16,147 nucleotides of DNA from positions 1 through 16,147 of the forward strand of contig DATFDL010000810.1 of assembly GCA_035252155.1 (NCBI GenBank), given 5' to 3'. Source of the DNA: JAICLL01 sp035252155 (GTDB lineage: Bacteria > Planctomycetota > Planctomycetia > Pirellulales > JAICIG01). The translations under genes were made by a program, and so were the position numbers. The notes under the pieces are model-generated. The model was not told the DNA's origin and did not search any database. It saw nothing but the letters and a program-made list of their open reading frames with translations. Below, in pieces: positions 1-6,224 of the stretch (positions are counted from its first letter, which is position 1; each line of letters begins with the position of its first letter).

Positions 1-1797
1 CGCGCGGCGCTGCGGGCCGTGCGGCTGCGAATGCTCGATATGAACGCGCTGATGACGCTGGCGGCCACCGGAGCGATCTGTACCCGCGACTATCTTGAGG
101 CGGCCACTGCGATGGTGCTGTTCGGCGTCTCGCTTTGGCTCGAAAGTTACAGCCTGCATCGTGCCCGCCGGGCGGTCAGGTCGCTCGTCGAATTGTCGCC
201 CACGCTCGCCCACCGCTTCGAGGCGGATGTAGTGCGCGACGTCGCGGCGGCCGACGTGCAGCCGGGCGACCGCCTGCTCGTGAAGCCTGGCGAGCGCGTG
301 CCGGCCGACGGCCAGATCGCCGAGGGCCGCTCGTGGCTCAACGAAGCGCCGCTCACCGGCGAAAGCCTGCCCGTCGAAAAACTCGCGGGCGACCGCGTCT
401 TTGCCGGCAGCATCAATGGCGAAGGATCGCTGGTGATGGTGGCCGAGCTTCCAGCCGCCGAAAGCACGCTGGCCCACGTGGCCCGGCTGGTCGATCAGGC
501 CCAACAATCGCGTTCGCCCACCGAGCGATTCATCGACCGCTTCGCGCGCTACTACACGCCCGTGGTGATCGCGGCGGCCATCGTGCTGGCGGGCGTGCCG
601 CCGTTGATCGCTCAATGGGGCGTCGAGTGGGCGGCCACACAGCCCGCCGGCCAGTGGCTGCATCGCGGGCTGGTGCTGCTGGTGGTGGCTTGCCCGTGCG
701 CGTTGGTCATCTCGACGCCGGTCACCATTGTCTGCGGGCTGCACGCCGCCGCGCGGCGTGGAATGCTGGTCAAAGGCGGCGAGTTCTTGGAGCGGGCCGC
801 GATGATCGACGCGCTGGCCTTCGATAAGACGGGCACGCTCACCCGCGGCCAAGCCGAGGTCGTGCGGATCGAGCCGACGGACGGCGTCCGCGCCGAAGAG
901 TTGCTGTGCGTCGCCGCCGCCTTGGAAAGCCGCAGCGAACATCCTGTGGCGCAGGCGATCATGGCGGCTGCTCGCCAGGCGAGCGTCTCCGCGCCGCATG
1001 CGGACGAAGTCGCCGCGCTGCGCGGTTTGGGAGTGCGCGGCGTAGTTGACTCAGAAACCTACTTCGCCGGCAACTGGCAACTGTTTTGCCAGCCGCCGCT
1101 GGCGGCCGACGGCGCCGCGGGCCCCAGCGTGCCGATTGCCGAGCTGCACGAGAAGCTCGCGCGCGAAGCTACGGCGACGATCATCCTGGTCGGTTCGGCC
1201 CGCCGCTTTCTGGGGGCGCTGGCCATCGCCGACCGACCGCGCGATGATGCCACAGCGGCAATCGACGAGCTGATGCGGTTGGGAATTTCTCCCCTGATTA
1301 TGTTGTCGGGCGATCGCGAGGAGGTCGCCCGGCAGGTGGCTGGCGATTTGAGGCTGGATGAGTTCCGTGCCGGGCTGTTGCCCTCGGACAAGCTTGACGA
1401 AATTCGCCGCTTGACGCAGATTCATCCGCGGATGGCGATGGTCGGCGACGGCATCAACGACGCGCCCGCGCTGGCCGCCTCGTGGATCGGCATCGCTTTC
1501 GGTACACAGTCGAGCGACACTGCTTTGGAAACGGCCGACGTGGTGGTGATGTCTTCACGGCTGACCGCGATCGGGCAGCTTATTCGGCTCGGCCGCCGTT
1601 GCCGTAGGGTGTTGGGACAAAATATCACCGCGGCGTTGGCCCTGAAGGCGATCGTGTTATTGGCGGCGGTATTTGGTCCCGCTGAACTAGCCCGGCTTTG
1701 GTTGGCGGTGGCGGCCGACGTGGGCGCGACGCTGCTCGTAGTGGCCAACGGCATGCGGCTACTTCGTGCGGAATGCGGAGTGCGGAATGCGGAGTGA
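1..1797 (+). CDS. Heavy-metal-translocating P-type ATPase (P1B-2, Zn/Cd/Pb type), 5' end cut off
   Basis: ATP-driven export of divalent soft metals (Zn, Cd, Pb) across the inner membrane. The reading frame is open from base 1, so the N-terminus (first membrane helices and any metal-binding domain) lies outside the window. Counting codons from base 1, the actuator-domain TGES motif is followed by the CPC ion-binding motif at 231-233, the phosphorylated Asp of DKTGTLT at 275, the SEHP motif of the nucleotide-binding domain, and the hinge GDGINDAP starting at 482. The last helices carry a Lys (LALKAIVLL) and a DVG motif (ADVGATLLVVANGMRLL). CPC plus Lys plus D-x-G is the known signature of the Zn/Cd/Pb subgroup (ZntA/CadA-like) rather than the copper pumps. 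The last ten or so residues (RAECGVRNAE) are encoded by an intergenic-type tandem repeat and are unlikely to be ancestral. Family assignment is firm; the exact metal is inferred. Confidence 0.95.
   Translation, partial: RAALRAVRLRMLDMNALMTLAATGAICTRDYLEAATAMVLFGVSLWLESYSLHRARRAVRSLVELSPTLAHRFEADVVRDVAAADVQPGDRLLVKPGERVPADGQIAEGRSWLNEAPLTGESLPVEKLAGDRVFAGSINGEGSLVMVAELPAAESTLAHVARLVDQAQQSRSPTERFIDRFARYYTPVVIAAAIVLAGVPPLIAQWGVEWAATQPAGQWLHRGLVLLVVACPCALVISTPVTIVCGLHAAARRGMLVKGGEFLERAAMIDALAFDKTGTLTRGQAEVVRIEPTDGVRAEELLCVAAALESRSEHPVAQAIMAAARQASVSAPHADEVAALRGLGVRGVVDSETYFAGNWQLFCQPPLAADGAAGPSVPIAELHEKLAREATATIILVGSARRFLGALAIADRPRDDATAAIDELMRLGISPLIMLSGDREEVARQVAGDLRLDEFRAGLLPSDKLDEIRRLTQIHPRMAMVGDGINDAPALAASWIGIAFGTQSSDTALETADVVVMSSRLTAIGQLIRLGRRCRRVLGQNITAALALKAIVLLAAVFGPAELARLWLAVAADVGATLLVVANGMRLLRAECGVRNAE
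1767..1794. repeat. Two exact tandem copies of a 14-bp unit at the end of the ATPase gene
   Basis: The unit tgcggaatgcggag occurs twice in a row and supplies the last codons and the stop of the ATPase. It runs on into agtaatttgtcgcctttcgc and a segment with the look of other planctomycete intergenic repeats. The repeat has apparently grown into, or been inserted at, the 3' end of the gene. Confidence 0.85.
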
Positions 1798-1913
1798 GTA
1801 ATTTGTCGCCTTTCGCTCCGCGATAGAACGCGCTTGGGGGGTTTCTCTGGGTGCTATGGCATCCGCCGCGGCGCGGTTGGCATTGGCCCGGCGCGCGACG
1901 CCTATCGCCGCCG

Positions 1914-2122
1914 GTGTGGCACAGCCGCCCTCGGCTGTGAGGTGGTCGCCAAAGGTGTGGCACAGCCGCCCCCGGCTGTGAGGTGGTCGCCAAAGGTGTG
2001 GCACAGCCGCCCCCGGCTTTGACGTGGTCCGCCGCTGGGTGTAGCACAGCCGCCCCCGGCTGTGAGGTGGTCCGCCGTCGGTGTGGCACAGCCGCCCCCG
2101 GCTGCGAGGGTGGTCGCCAAAG
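1914..2122. repeat. Array of five REP-like palindromic units
   Basis: Five copies of a ~41-43 bp unit beginning gtgtggcacagccgccc. Each holds a 20-bp palindrome (8-bp stem cacagccg/cggctgtg, 4-nt loop) at 1920-1939, 1961-1980, 2002-2021 (one stem mismatch), 2045-2064 and 2087-2106 (one stem mismatch). The intervening 21-23 nt are also near identical (aggtggtcgccaaaggtgtgg, or a variant with ccgccg), so the whole unit is duplicated. The units could fold as hairpins in RNA and may dampen read-through from the ATPase gene. The pattern resembles REP/BIME elements; no transposase is adjacent. Confidence 0.9.
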
Positions 2123-2132
2123 GCGACCGCGA

Positions 2133-2160
2133 GACAGCCAAGGGCGGCTGTCCCACATTG
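2133..2160. repeat. Inverted, diverged copy of the palindromic unit
   Basis: gacagccaagggcggctgtc (2133-2152) followed by ccacattg is the same kind of element in the opposite orientation: a 7-bp stem gacagcc/ggctgtc with a 6-nt loop. It closes the array and is followed by a second cccacattg at 2162-2170. Confidence 0.75.
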
Positions 2161-2345
2161 GCCCACATTGTCGCATTCACGCCCGCGTGAAGCAGAGCGC
2201 ACGACTTTTCCGTACTTACCGGCGGCGCGGCCCGCAAGAGCATTTATCAACCTCGCTTCGCCGCGCGCCGAAGCAATGAGATGGTGCATTCTCGTCTGGC
2301 CGGCGCAGTTACGGCTGGGCTGCCTCTTTCGGTCGAGCCGCTACC

Positions 2346-3065
2346 ATGCGTCGGAGCAAGAAACTTGCGATCGCCTGCGGGGTGGTGGCCGTCGGCATCG
2401 CCGTGGCGCTCTTGCCGCGCGGGCCGAAGAATTCGCCGGCCGCGAACAAGTCGGCGACCGCCCACGGCCGGCCCGTGCCTCGCCAGCGCGTGCCGCGCGC
2501 GGCCGCTCCGGTGGAGGTTACCGACGAAGCCGTCGAGTTGCCGCGCTTGCTTGCCCGCATCGACGACATCGACGACACGCCCAGCGCCGATTCCGAGAGT
2601 CCCAGCGACAAAAACCGCGAGAGACTTACGGCCGAACCGCTCTTCGGCAGCGATGGCGCCACGCGTGCCGACTCTTGGCGGCCCTCGACCAAGGCTCCGC
2701 CATTGCGAACCGAACCGGTCGCCCGTCGCGTCGAAAAAGCGCTCGATGTGTTCGGCGATTCGCTCGATCCGCCGTCGACCGACGGCGAAACGCCGGAGGA
2801 ACCGGAGGCCAGCGCCGCGCCGCGGATTCATCGTGTTCAAAGGGGAGACACGCTGTCGGCCCTGGCGGCGCGCTATCTCGGCTCGAGCGAGCGGTTTTGG
2901 GAGCTCTTCACCGCCAATCGCGATCGGCTGCAAAATCCTGATCTCTTGCCGGTCGGTCTGGAGCTTCGCATCCCGCCCGACGAACCCGCTGCACGCCCGG
3001 TGCCGTCGCCGAACGTCGAGGCTCCTCTGGCGCCGCTTCGGGGCAAGTCAGCTCGCCGGCAATAG
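2346..3065 (+). CDS. Membrane-anchored LysM-domain protein
   Basis: A 239-residue protein. An N-terminal Lys/Arg-flanked hydrophobic stretch (residues about 7-23) should act as a signal anchor. A long Pro/Ala/charged, low-complexity linker follows (about 25-160), then one LysM domain (about 161-210) with the typical start HRVQRGDTLSALAARYLG and end LLPVGLELRIPPDE, and a short Pro-rich tail. LysM binds peptidoglycan or chitin-type GlcNAc polymers, so the protein probably sits in the periplasm bound to cell wall. There is no catalytic domain, so a scaffold or wall-binding role is inferred. The ATG at 2346 is chosen because it directly precedes the hydrophobic anchor; no good Shine-Dalgarno sequence is seen. 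A longer frame on the same strand from 2281 is a shadow. Confidence 0.85.
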   Translation: MRRSKKLAIACGVVAVGIAVALLPRGPKNSPAANKSATAHGRPVPRQRVPRAAAPVEVTDEAVELPRLLARIDDIDDTPSADSESPSDKNRERLTAEPLFGSDGATRADSWRPSTKAPPLRTEPVARRVEKALDVFGDSLDPPSTDGETPEEPEASAAPRIHRVQRGDTLSALAARYLGSSERFWELFTANRDRLQNPDLLPVGLELRIPPDEPAARPVPSPNVEAPLAPLRGKSARRQ

Positions 3066-3279
3066 CGCAAATAAAGGATGCCGACCAAGCCACTTTTTTA
3101 GGCACCGCATCAGTCAGCGCTTGCCGCGGGGGCTAGGAGATCCACAGGTCGCTGCCATGAAAACCCTCCCACGATACTTTCTTGCTCACAGGGGGACGAA
3201 AATGATCGCGAAGCGGCATCTTCCGCAGGCAAGGCGTTCTCGACATCGGGCTTCCTGCGATTCGCGAGCTCCGCGACTC

Positions 3280-3542
3280 ATGAGATACGGCCTCGATTCT
3301 TCGGTGGGGTTCAAGTGGTTCGTTCGAGAGGCCGACAGCGATCAAGCTCTTCGCCTTCGCGACGCGTACCGGGGCGGCATTCACGAGCTGCTCTCGCGCG
3401 ACAAGCCAGGATCGGGGTTTACGATTGCCTCTATCTTGCTCTGGTCGAGCGCGAGCAGTGCAAGCTCGTGACGGCCGACCAGCGTCTCGTGAACCCGTTC
3501 CCCGGCCAGACGCTCTTGCTCAGTTCGCTGGCACTGCCTTAG
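3280..3542 (+). pseudogene. vapC-like PIN-domain toxin gene with an internal deletion and frame change
   Basis: The start reads MRYGLDSSVGFKWFVREADS and continues to GIHELL, which is a typical VapC N-terminus with the first catalytic Asp (LDSS). After about base 3395 that frame loses similarity. A second frame then reads IGVYDCLYLALVEREQ followed by LVTADQRLVN (3411 onward) to a stop at 3542; this is the C-terminal half of a PIN domain with the Asp of VYDCLYLALVE and the Asp of TADQR. An intact member is about 130-150 residues; here only about 85 are accounted for and the middle (central helices and at least one acidic residue) is missing. So the toxin is not functional as read. No clear VapB antitoxin is seen upstream. 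Family recognition is from motif memory; deletion plus frame change is seen directly. Confidence 0.8.
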
Positions 3543-3697
3543 CGCGCCACAGAATGAATTGAGGCTCGTTTCGCGGAATAAATGTGGTTTACCCCGGCGC
3601 GTCGCCTTGTCGCGCCCTCGCCCCGTCGCCCCCTCGCCTTGTGGCGCCCTCGCCCCCTCGCCTTGGCCCCCTAGTCTTCCCCGACCCCCGACAGCTA

Positions 3698-3773
3698 ACC
3701 TCCGACCCCTAGTATCTTGCAACGTTGCTCGAAACTTGTTCCCTGTTGTCCGCGCCCTGCCCGATTCGAGCTG
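3698..3773 (+). repeat. Left copy of a ~76-bp direct repeat
   Basis: From acctccgacccctagt through caacgttgctcgaaacttgt to cccgattcgagctg. It matches 4879-4955 with a few substitutions and a one-base length difference. Both copies sit directly downstream of pyrimidine-rich low-complexity DNA, so a larger block (about 3610-3773 and 4812-4955) appears duplicated. The pair brackets two orphan genes. Confidence 0.88.
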
Positions 3774-3884
3774 AGGCCCCTTTTCCCTGGACTAACCGAA
3801 AAGCTGAGGAGCCGCGAGAGCAGGGATCTTGTGATAACGCCACACGCAGGATAGTTTGAGCGAGCATTTCGACGAGCAATCCGC

Positions 3885-3890
3885 TATAAT
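3885..3890 (+). promoter_or_regulatory. Candidate -10 box for the orphan pair
   Basis: A perfect TATAAT stands 18 bases before the GTG at 3908 and 27 before the ATG at 3917. A -35 at normal spacing is weak; the nearest TTGAGC (3856-3861) is too far upstream. Transcription would start near 3897, giving a very short leader, which favours the ATG at 3917. Confidence 0.4.
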
Positions 3891-3916
3891 GTAAGAGTGC
3901 ATGGAACGTGGCGGGA

Positions 3917-4294
3917 ATGAATATCGTTCTGGGTTTGAGCGAATCGGCCGACGAACTCGCGGCGACCCTACGTACAACGCAGCTCGGTAACTTTGAGACG
4001 TTTCCATTCCTGGCGTTGACAGCGCGAGACGACGAACCGTGGTCCGGCGTGCGCCGCGCAATGAATGCCGCGGAGACGATTCGGTTCACACTCAAAGGGA
4101 TGCGGAAAGCCGTCTTTCAGCGCTGGCTGAAGCACGGCCTGCATCGTAGCGAACCGGTCTTGGGTCAACGCGGTTGGACGAACCGAGAGCTCTACGAAAT
4201 CCTTACGGTCGAACATCTGCGAGTGAAAACGACGTTCTACGGCGAGTTGGGAGAACCGATCGATGAGCCTGGTGAATGGCTGGATTGTCCCTGA
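3917..4294 (+). CDS. Hypothetical protein, first gene of an overlapping pair
   Basis: About 125 residues beginning MNIVLGLSESADELAATLRT. I do not recognise the family. It is a mixed, soluble-looking sequence with no signal peptide or membrane helix. It contains a basic segment (LKGMRKAVFQRWLKHGLHR) and an acidic end (GELGEPIDEPGEWLDCP). The frame can also start at GTG 3908 (three residues longer); ATG 3917 is preferred because ggaacg lies 9 bases upstream of it and the TATAAT box is close. Its last 32 bases overlap the next gene in another frame, suggesting translational coupling and a joint function. It stands between the two copies of a direct repeat, so horizontal transfer as a cassette is possible. 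No function is assigned. Confidence 0.6.
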   Translation: MNIVLGLSESADELAATLRTTQLGNFETFPFLALTARDDEPWSGVRRAMNAAETIRFTLKGMRKAVFQRWLKHGLHRSEPVLGQRGWTNRELYEILTVEHLRVKTTFYGELGEPIDEPGEWLDCP

Positions 4295-4670
4295 GGGTGA
4301 AGAGCATTTCGACGAACTACGCGGCCGGCGGGCAAGCGTCGAGCACTATTTTGCCGCTCCGCATCGCATGCTGATTGTCCGGCTCACGGACGTGCGCGAA
4401 ATCTCGGAACCGCTTTTTCTGTTATGTACGGGCGTCACGAGGTTAGAGACGGCGCCCACCTGGCCGATCGCCGATCTTCGTTGCTCGAGCGTCGATGCGA
4501 GTACGATCGTGCTCGACGATAAACAGGGTGCGTTTCACGTAGCGTGCTACGCGCTGCGGCTTTTCAGCCTGGAGGAATTCAAGCGTTGGCTCGGCAAGAA
4601 CCAGGATGTCATAAATCCGTCCGGCAATACATTCCAAGCTATCCTCCACGCCGGAATCGAGGCATTCTAG
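4263..4670 (+). CDS. Hypothetical protein, second gene of an overlapping pair
   Basis: A 135-residue protein starting MSLVNGWIVPEGEEHFDELR. It is soluble-looking, with a hydrophobic strand pattern (MLIVRLTDVREISEPLFLLC) and a later stretch VACYALRLFSLEEFKRWLG. The family is not recognised. The start at 4263 lies inside the preceding gene (32-bp overlap), so translation is probably coupled to it. An alternative GTG at 4272 would still overlap. After the stop, 4671-4878 is repeat-rich DNA leading into the right copy of the direct repeat. Size and arrangement would suit a toxin-antitoxin or immunity-type pair, but nothing in the sequence proves this. Confidence 0.6.
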   Translation: MSLVNGWIVPEGEEHFDELRGRRASVEHYFAAPHRMLIVRLTDVREISEPLFLLCTGVTRLETAPTWPIADLRCSSVDASTIVLDDKQGAFHVACYALRLFSLEEFKRWLGKNQDVINPSGNTFQAILHAGIEAF

Positions 4671-4763
4671 GAGGCGCTAGATCGATCCGCACACGCAGCA
4701 TTCGGGATTCAGGGGTCGGGAGTCGGGGCTTGGGGCTTTGGGCTTGCGAATCGATCCAAGCGT

Positions 4764-4800
4764 CATTTTGACTTTTCATTTTACATTTTGCATTTTGACT
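4764..4800 (-). repeat. AT-rich dispersed repeat, copy 1
   Basis: On the minus strand it reads agtcaaaatgcaaaatgtaa and on through further aaaatg-type units. A related copy lies on the plus strand at 11227-11265 (agtcaaaacgcaaaatgcaa). In a GC-rich setting these A-rich tracts stand out as dispersed intergenic repeats. Confidence 0.6.
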
Positions 4801-4878
4801 TCTTCCCCAGGCCGCCGGCCGATGTCCCCTCGCCTTGTCGCGCCCTCGCCCTCTCATCTTCCCCGACCCGCGACCCTG

Positions 4879-4955
4879 ACCTCCGACCCCTAGTTTCTTG
4901 CAACGTTGCTCGAAACTTGTTCCCAGTTCTCTGCGCCCTTACCCGATTCGAGCTG
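4879..4955 (+). repeat. Right copy of the ~76-bp direct repeat
   Basis: Same orientation as 3698-3773 and nearly identical over caacgttgctcgaaacttgt. Differences are clustered in ccctgttgtccg versus cccagttctctg and one extra base in cccttacccg. Distance between copies is about 1.18 kb. The restriction endonuclease gene starts 142 bp downstream. Confidence 0.88.
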
Positions 4956-5096
4956 CATCCGCTCGTCCGCAGGTTACTGAAGCCGGTGGCACGACTCGAG
5001 TTGCCGGTGGTTTGCTTAACGCTGTCGATCAGCCGGCGCCGATAAAAACAGATACGGGTTACAACGCGACTCCGTTAGCCAAGGTGGGCGACTGGA

Positions 5097-6224
5097 TTGA
5101 AGTGGCCTCTGTCGATTCCACCAGCGTCGCAGGCGGAGCTTTCGCCCGGCGAAGAGATTGCACAGCGGCTTGCCCCGCTGGTCGGCAAGCCCTTTCAACT
5201 GACCGGCAAGACTCGCACCGATGGCTCGAACCTGAGAAAGACGGTCGCGCGCGTGCTGGAGGAATCCTCGGCCCTGCCCGTACCTGCGCCGGTCGGCGCT
5301 TGGCGCATCGTGCCGCCCAAGCGAAAAGGCGTCCCGCGCCTGCTGCGTGAGTTCGTCGACACGTTCATCGTCACCTCGGGCACTTCGTATAACCTGCAGG
5401 TTTGGAACCGCAACCCTTCGCAGCCGACGCCGCAAATCGAATACGCCGATGGCTCGTTGCTCCGTGCAAACGATGTCCGCCTTGTCTTCGTCCGCGTCGG
5501 CGTCGCTCGCCATAAGATTCGCTCGGTGATCGTGGCGACGCCCGAATACGTCGTCGAGCACTTCGGCAAATTTGGTAAGGAGACGGTCAGAGAGCAGCTC
5601 ATCATTCTACCGCGCGCTCGACAAATTGTTTTGTCGATGAAGCCCCCCATCCTCTTCTATCCCGACGAAGCAGCCGTGGCCCGCAGGTTCATGCGGCGCA
5701 TCGTTCCGCAGAAATCGCGCATCCACGAAACACCGGCCGCCACGACGACACTACGCCTGCGGACGATTCGCAATTTTGTCCAGTCGAAGCTCATCGGCAG
5801 GCGCATCCAGCCGAGCGCGACCAAGAATCGCGGGCAGCAACTTGAGCAGATTGTGGCGGCCGGGCTTGGCTATCAAGTGACCGATGCTGATGTGCTCATC
5901 GGCGGCTATCCCGATATCCGACACCAGGCGTTGGAAGTGAAAATCCAAGACGCTCCAACGGTCGATCTCGGCAGATATTCGCCGCAATTTGACGAACCCG
6001 TTGTAGGCTGTCCGGGTTTTACCACGCAAACCGTCCGTTACCTGATCGCATTCACCGACGCGAAGACGGGCGTGTGCCAAGGCGCGGTGCTATGCCCGGG
6101 GCGGCGGCTGGCCGAGCATTTCGTGTACGTCGCCGAAAAGAGCTTCAAGTGCCAACGGTCGATCCCCATGGACTTTTTCGACCAATTTGACGGCCGGGCC
6201 GTGTTTAATCCGGCGTACCCATGA
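5097..6224 (+). CDS. Type II restriction endonuclease, PD-(D/E)xK fold
   Basis: A 375-residue protein. The C-terminal third carries a textbook nuclease site: a helix with Glu at about 250 (NRGQQLEQIVAAGLGYQV), then YPDIRHQALEVKIQD with Pro-Asp at 272-273 and Glu-x-Lys at 280-282. These residues bind the metal and cleave the phosphodiester bond. Residues 1-240, basic and mixed, are presumably the DNA-recognition part. The partner is the convergent methyltransferase, whose 3' end overlaps this one by 20 bp; such pairing is standard for type II restriction-modification systems. The frame opens after a TAG at 5076 and the first usable start is TTG 5097; no good Shine-Dalgarno sequence is present, so the true start may be further in. 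I cannot place it in a named endonuclease family (it does not look like PstI/BsuBI or XhoI). The recognition sequence is unknown. Confidence 0.82.
   Translation: MKWPLSIPPASQAELSPGEEIAQRLAPLVGKPFQLTGKTRTDGSNLRKTVARVLEESSALPVPAPVGAWRIVPPKRKGVPRLLREFVDTFIVTSGTSYNLQVWNRNPSQPTPQIEYADGSLLRANDVRLVFVRVGVARHKIRSVIVATPEYVVEHFGKFGKETVREQLIILPRARQIVLSMKPPILFYPDEAAVARRFMRRIVPQKSRIHETPAATTTLRLRTIRNFVQSKLIGRRIQPSATKNRGQQLEQIVAAGLGYQVTDADVLIGGYPDIRHQALEVKIQDAPTVDLGRYSPQFDEPVVGCPGFTTQTVRYLIAFTDAKTGVCQGAVLCPGRRLAEHFVYVAEKSFKCQRSIPMDFFDQFDGRAVFNPAYP

Larger units (their letters stand above)
1798..2345. other. Intergenic region, repeat-rich, no gene seen
   Basis: This 548-bp gap separates the ATPase from the LysM gene. 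It holds the palindrome array (1914-2122), an inverted copy of it (2133-2160) and a doubled cccacattg (2152-2160 and 2162-2170). Reading frames in it are translations of the repeats and show no protein-like features. No convincing promoter or T-run terminator was seen. Confidence 0.6.
3543..3907. other. Intergenic region with pyrimidine-rich repeat and left copy of a direct repeat
   Basis: No gene seen. Bases 3600-3672 are C/T-rich repeats built from variants of cgccctcgccccctcgcc. 3698-3773 is the left copy of a ~76-bp direct repeat. 3774-3884 has no recognised feature; a TATAAT box follows at 3885. Confidence 0.6.
4671..5096. other. Intergenic region with several repeats, no confident gene
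   Basis: Contains G-rich gggtcgggagtcggggcttg-type repeats (4709-4745), an AT-rich repeat (4764-4800), a pyrimidine-rich block (4812-4875) and the right direct-repeat copy (4879-4955). From 4956 to 5096 one frame reads protein-like (LLNAVDQPAPIKTDTGY then LAKVGDWIEVAS) but has no start and runs out of phase into the endonuclease gene; it could be a gene fragment or chance. Confidence 0.55.

Noticed and set aside
1914..2106. CRISPR-like pattern of 20-bp palindromic repeats with 21-23-bp spacers
   Set aside because: The spacers are nearly identical to each other, the units vary in length, and no cas gene is present. It is a duplicated hairpin element.
1625..2289. Minus-strand frames over the repeat array with repeating residues
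   Set aside because: They are translations of the repeated units and have no recognisable domain.
3066..3110. T-run (cttttttagg) after the LysM gene as a terminator
   Set aside because: The bases before the T-run do not form a stable stem, so there is no support for an intrinsic terminator.
2281..3471. Long plus-strand frame of 396 residues
   Set aside because: It is rich in Arg/Pro/Ser, overlaps the LysM gene in another phase, and only its last part (vapC N-terminus from 3280) is protein-like.
3863..4316. Shared gagcatttcgacga at 3862 and 4302
   Set aside because: A 14-base match in one spacer and one gene without extended similarity; most likely chance.
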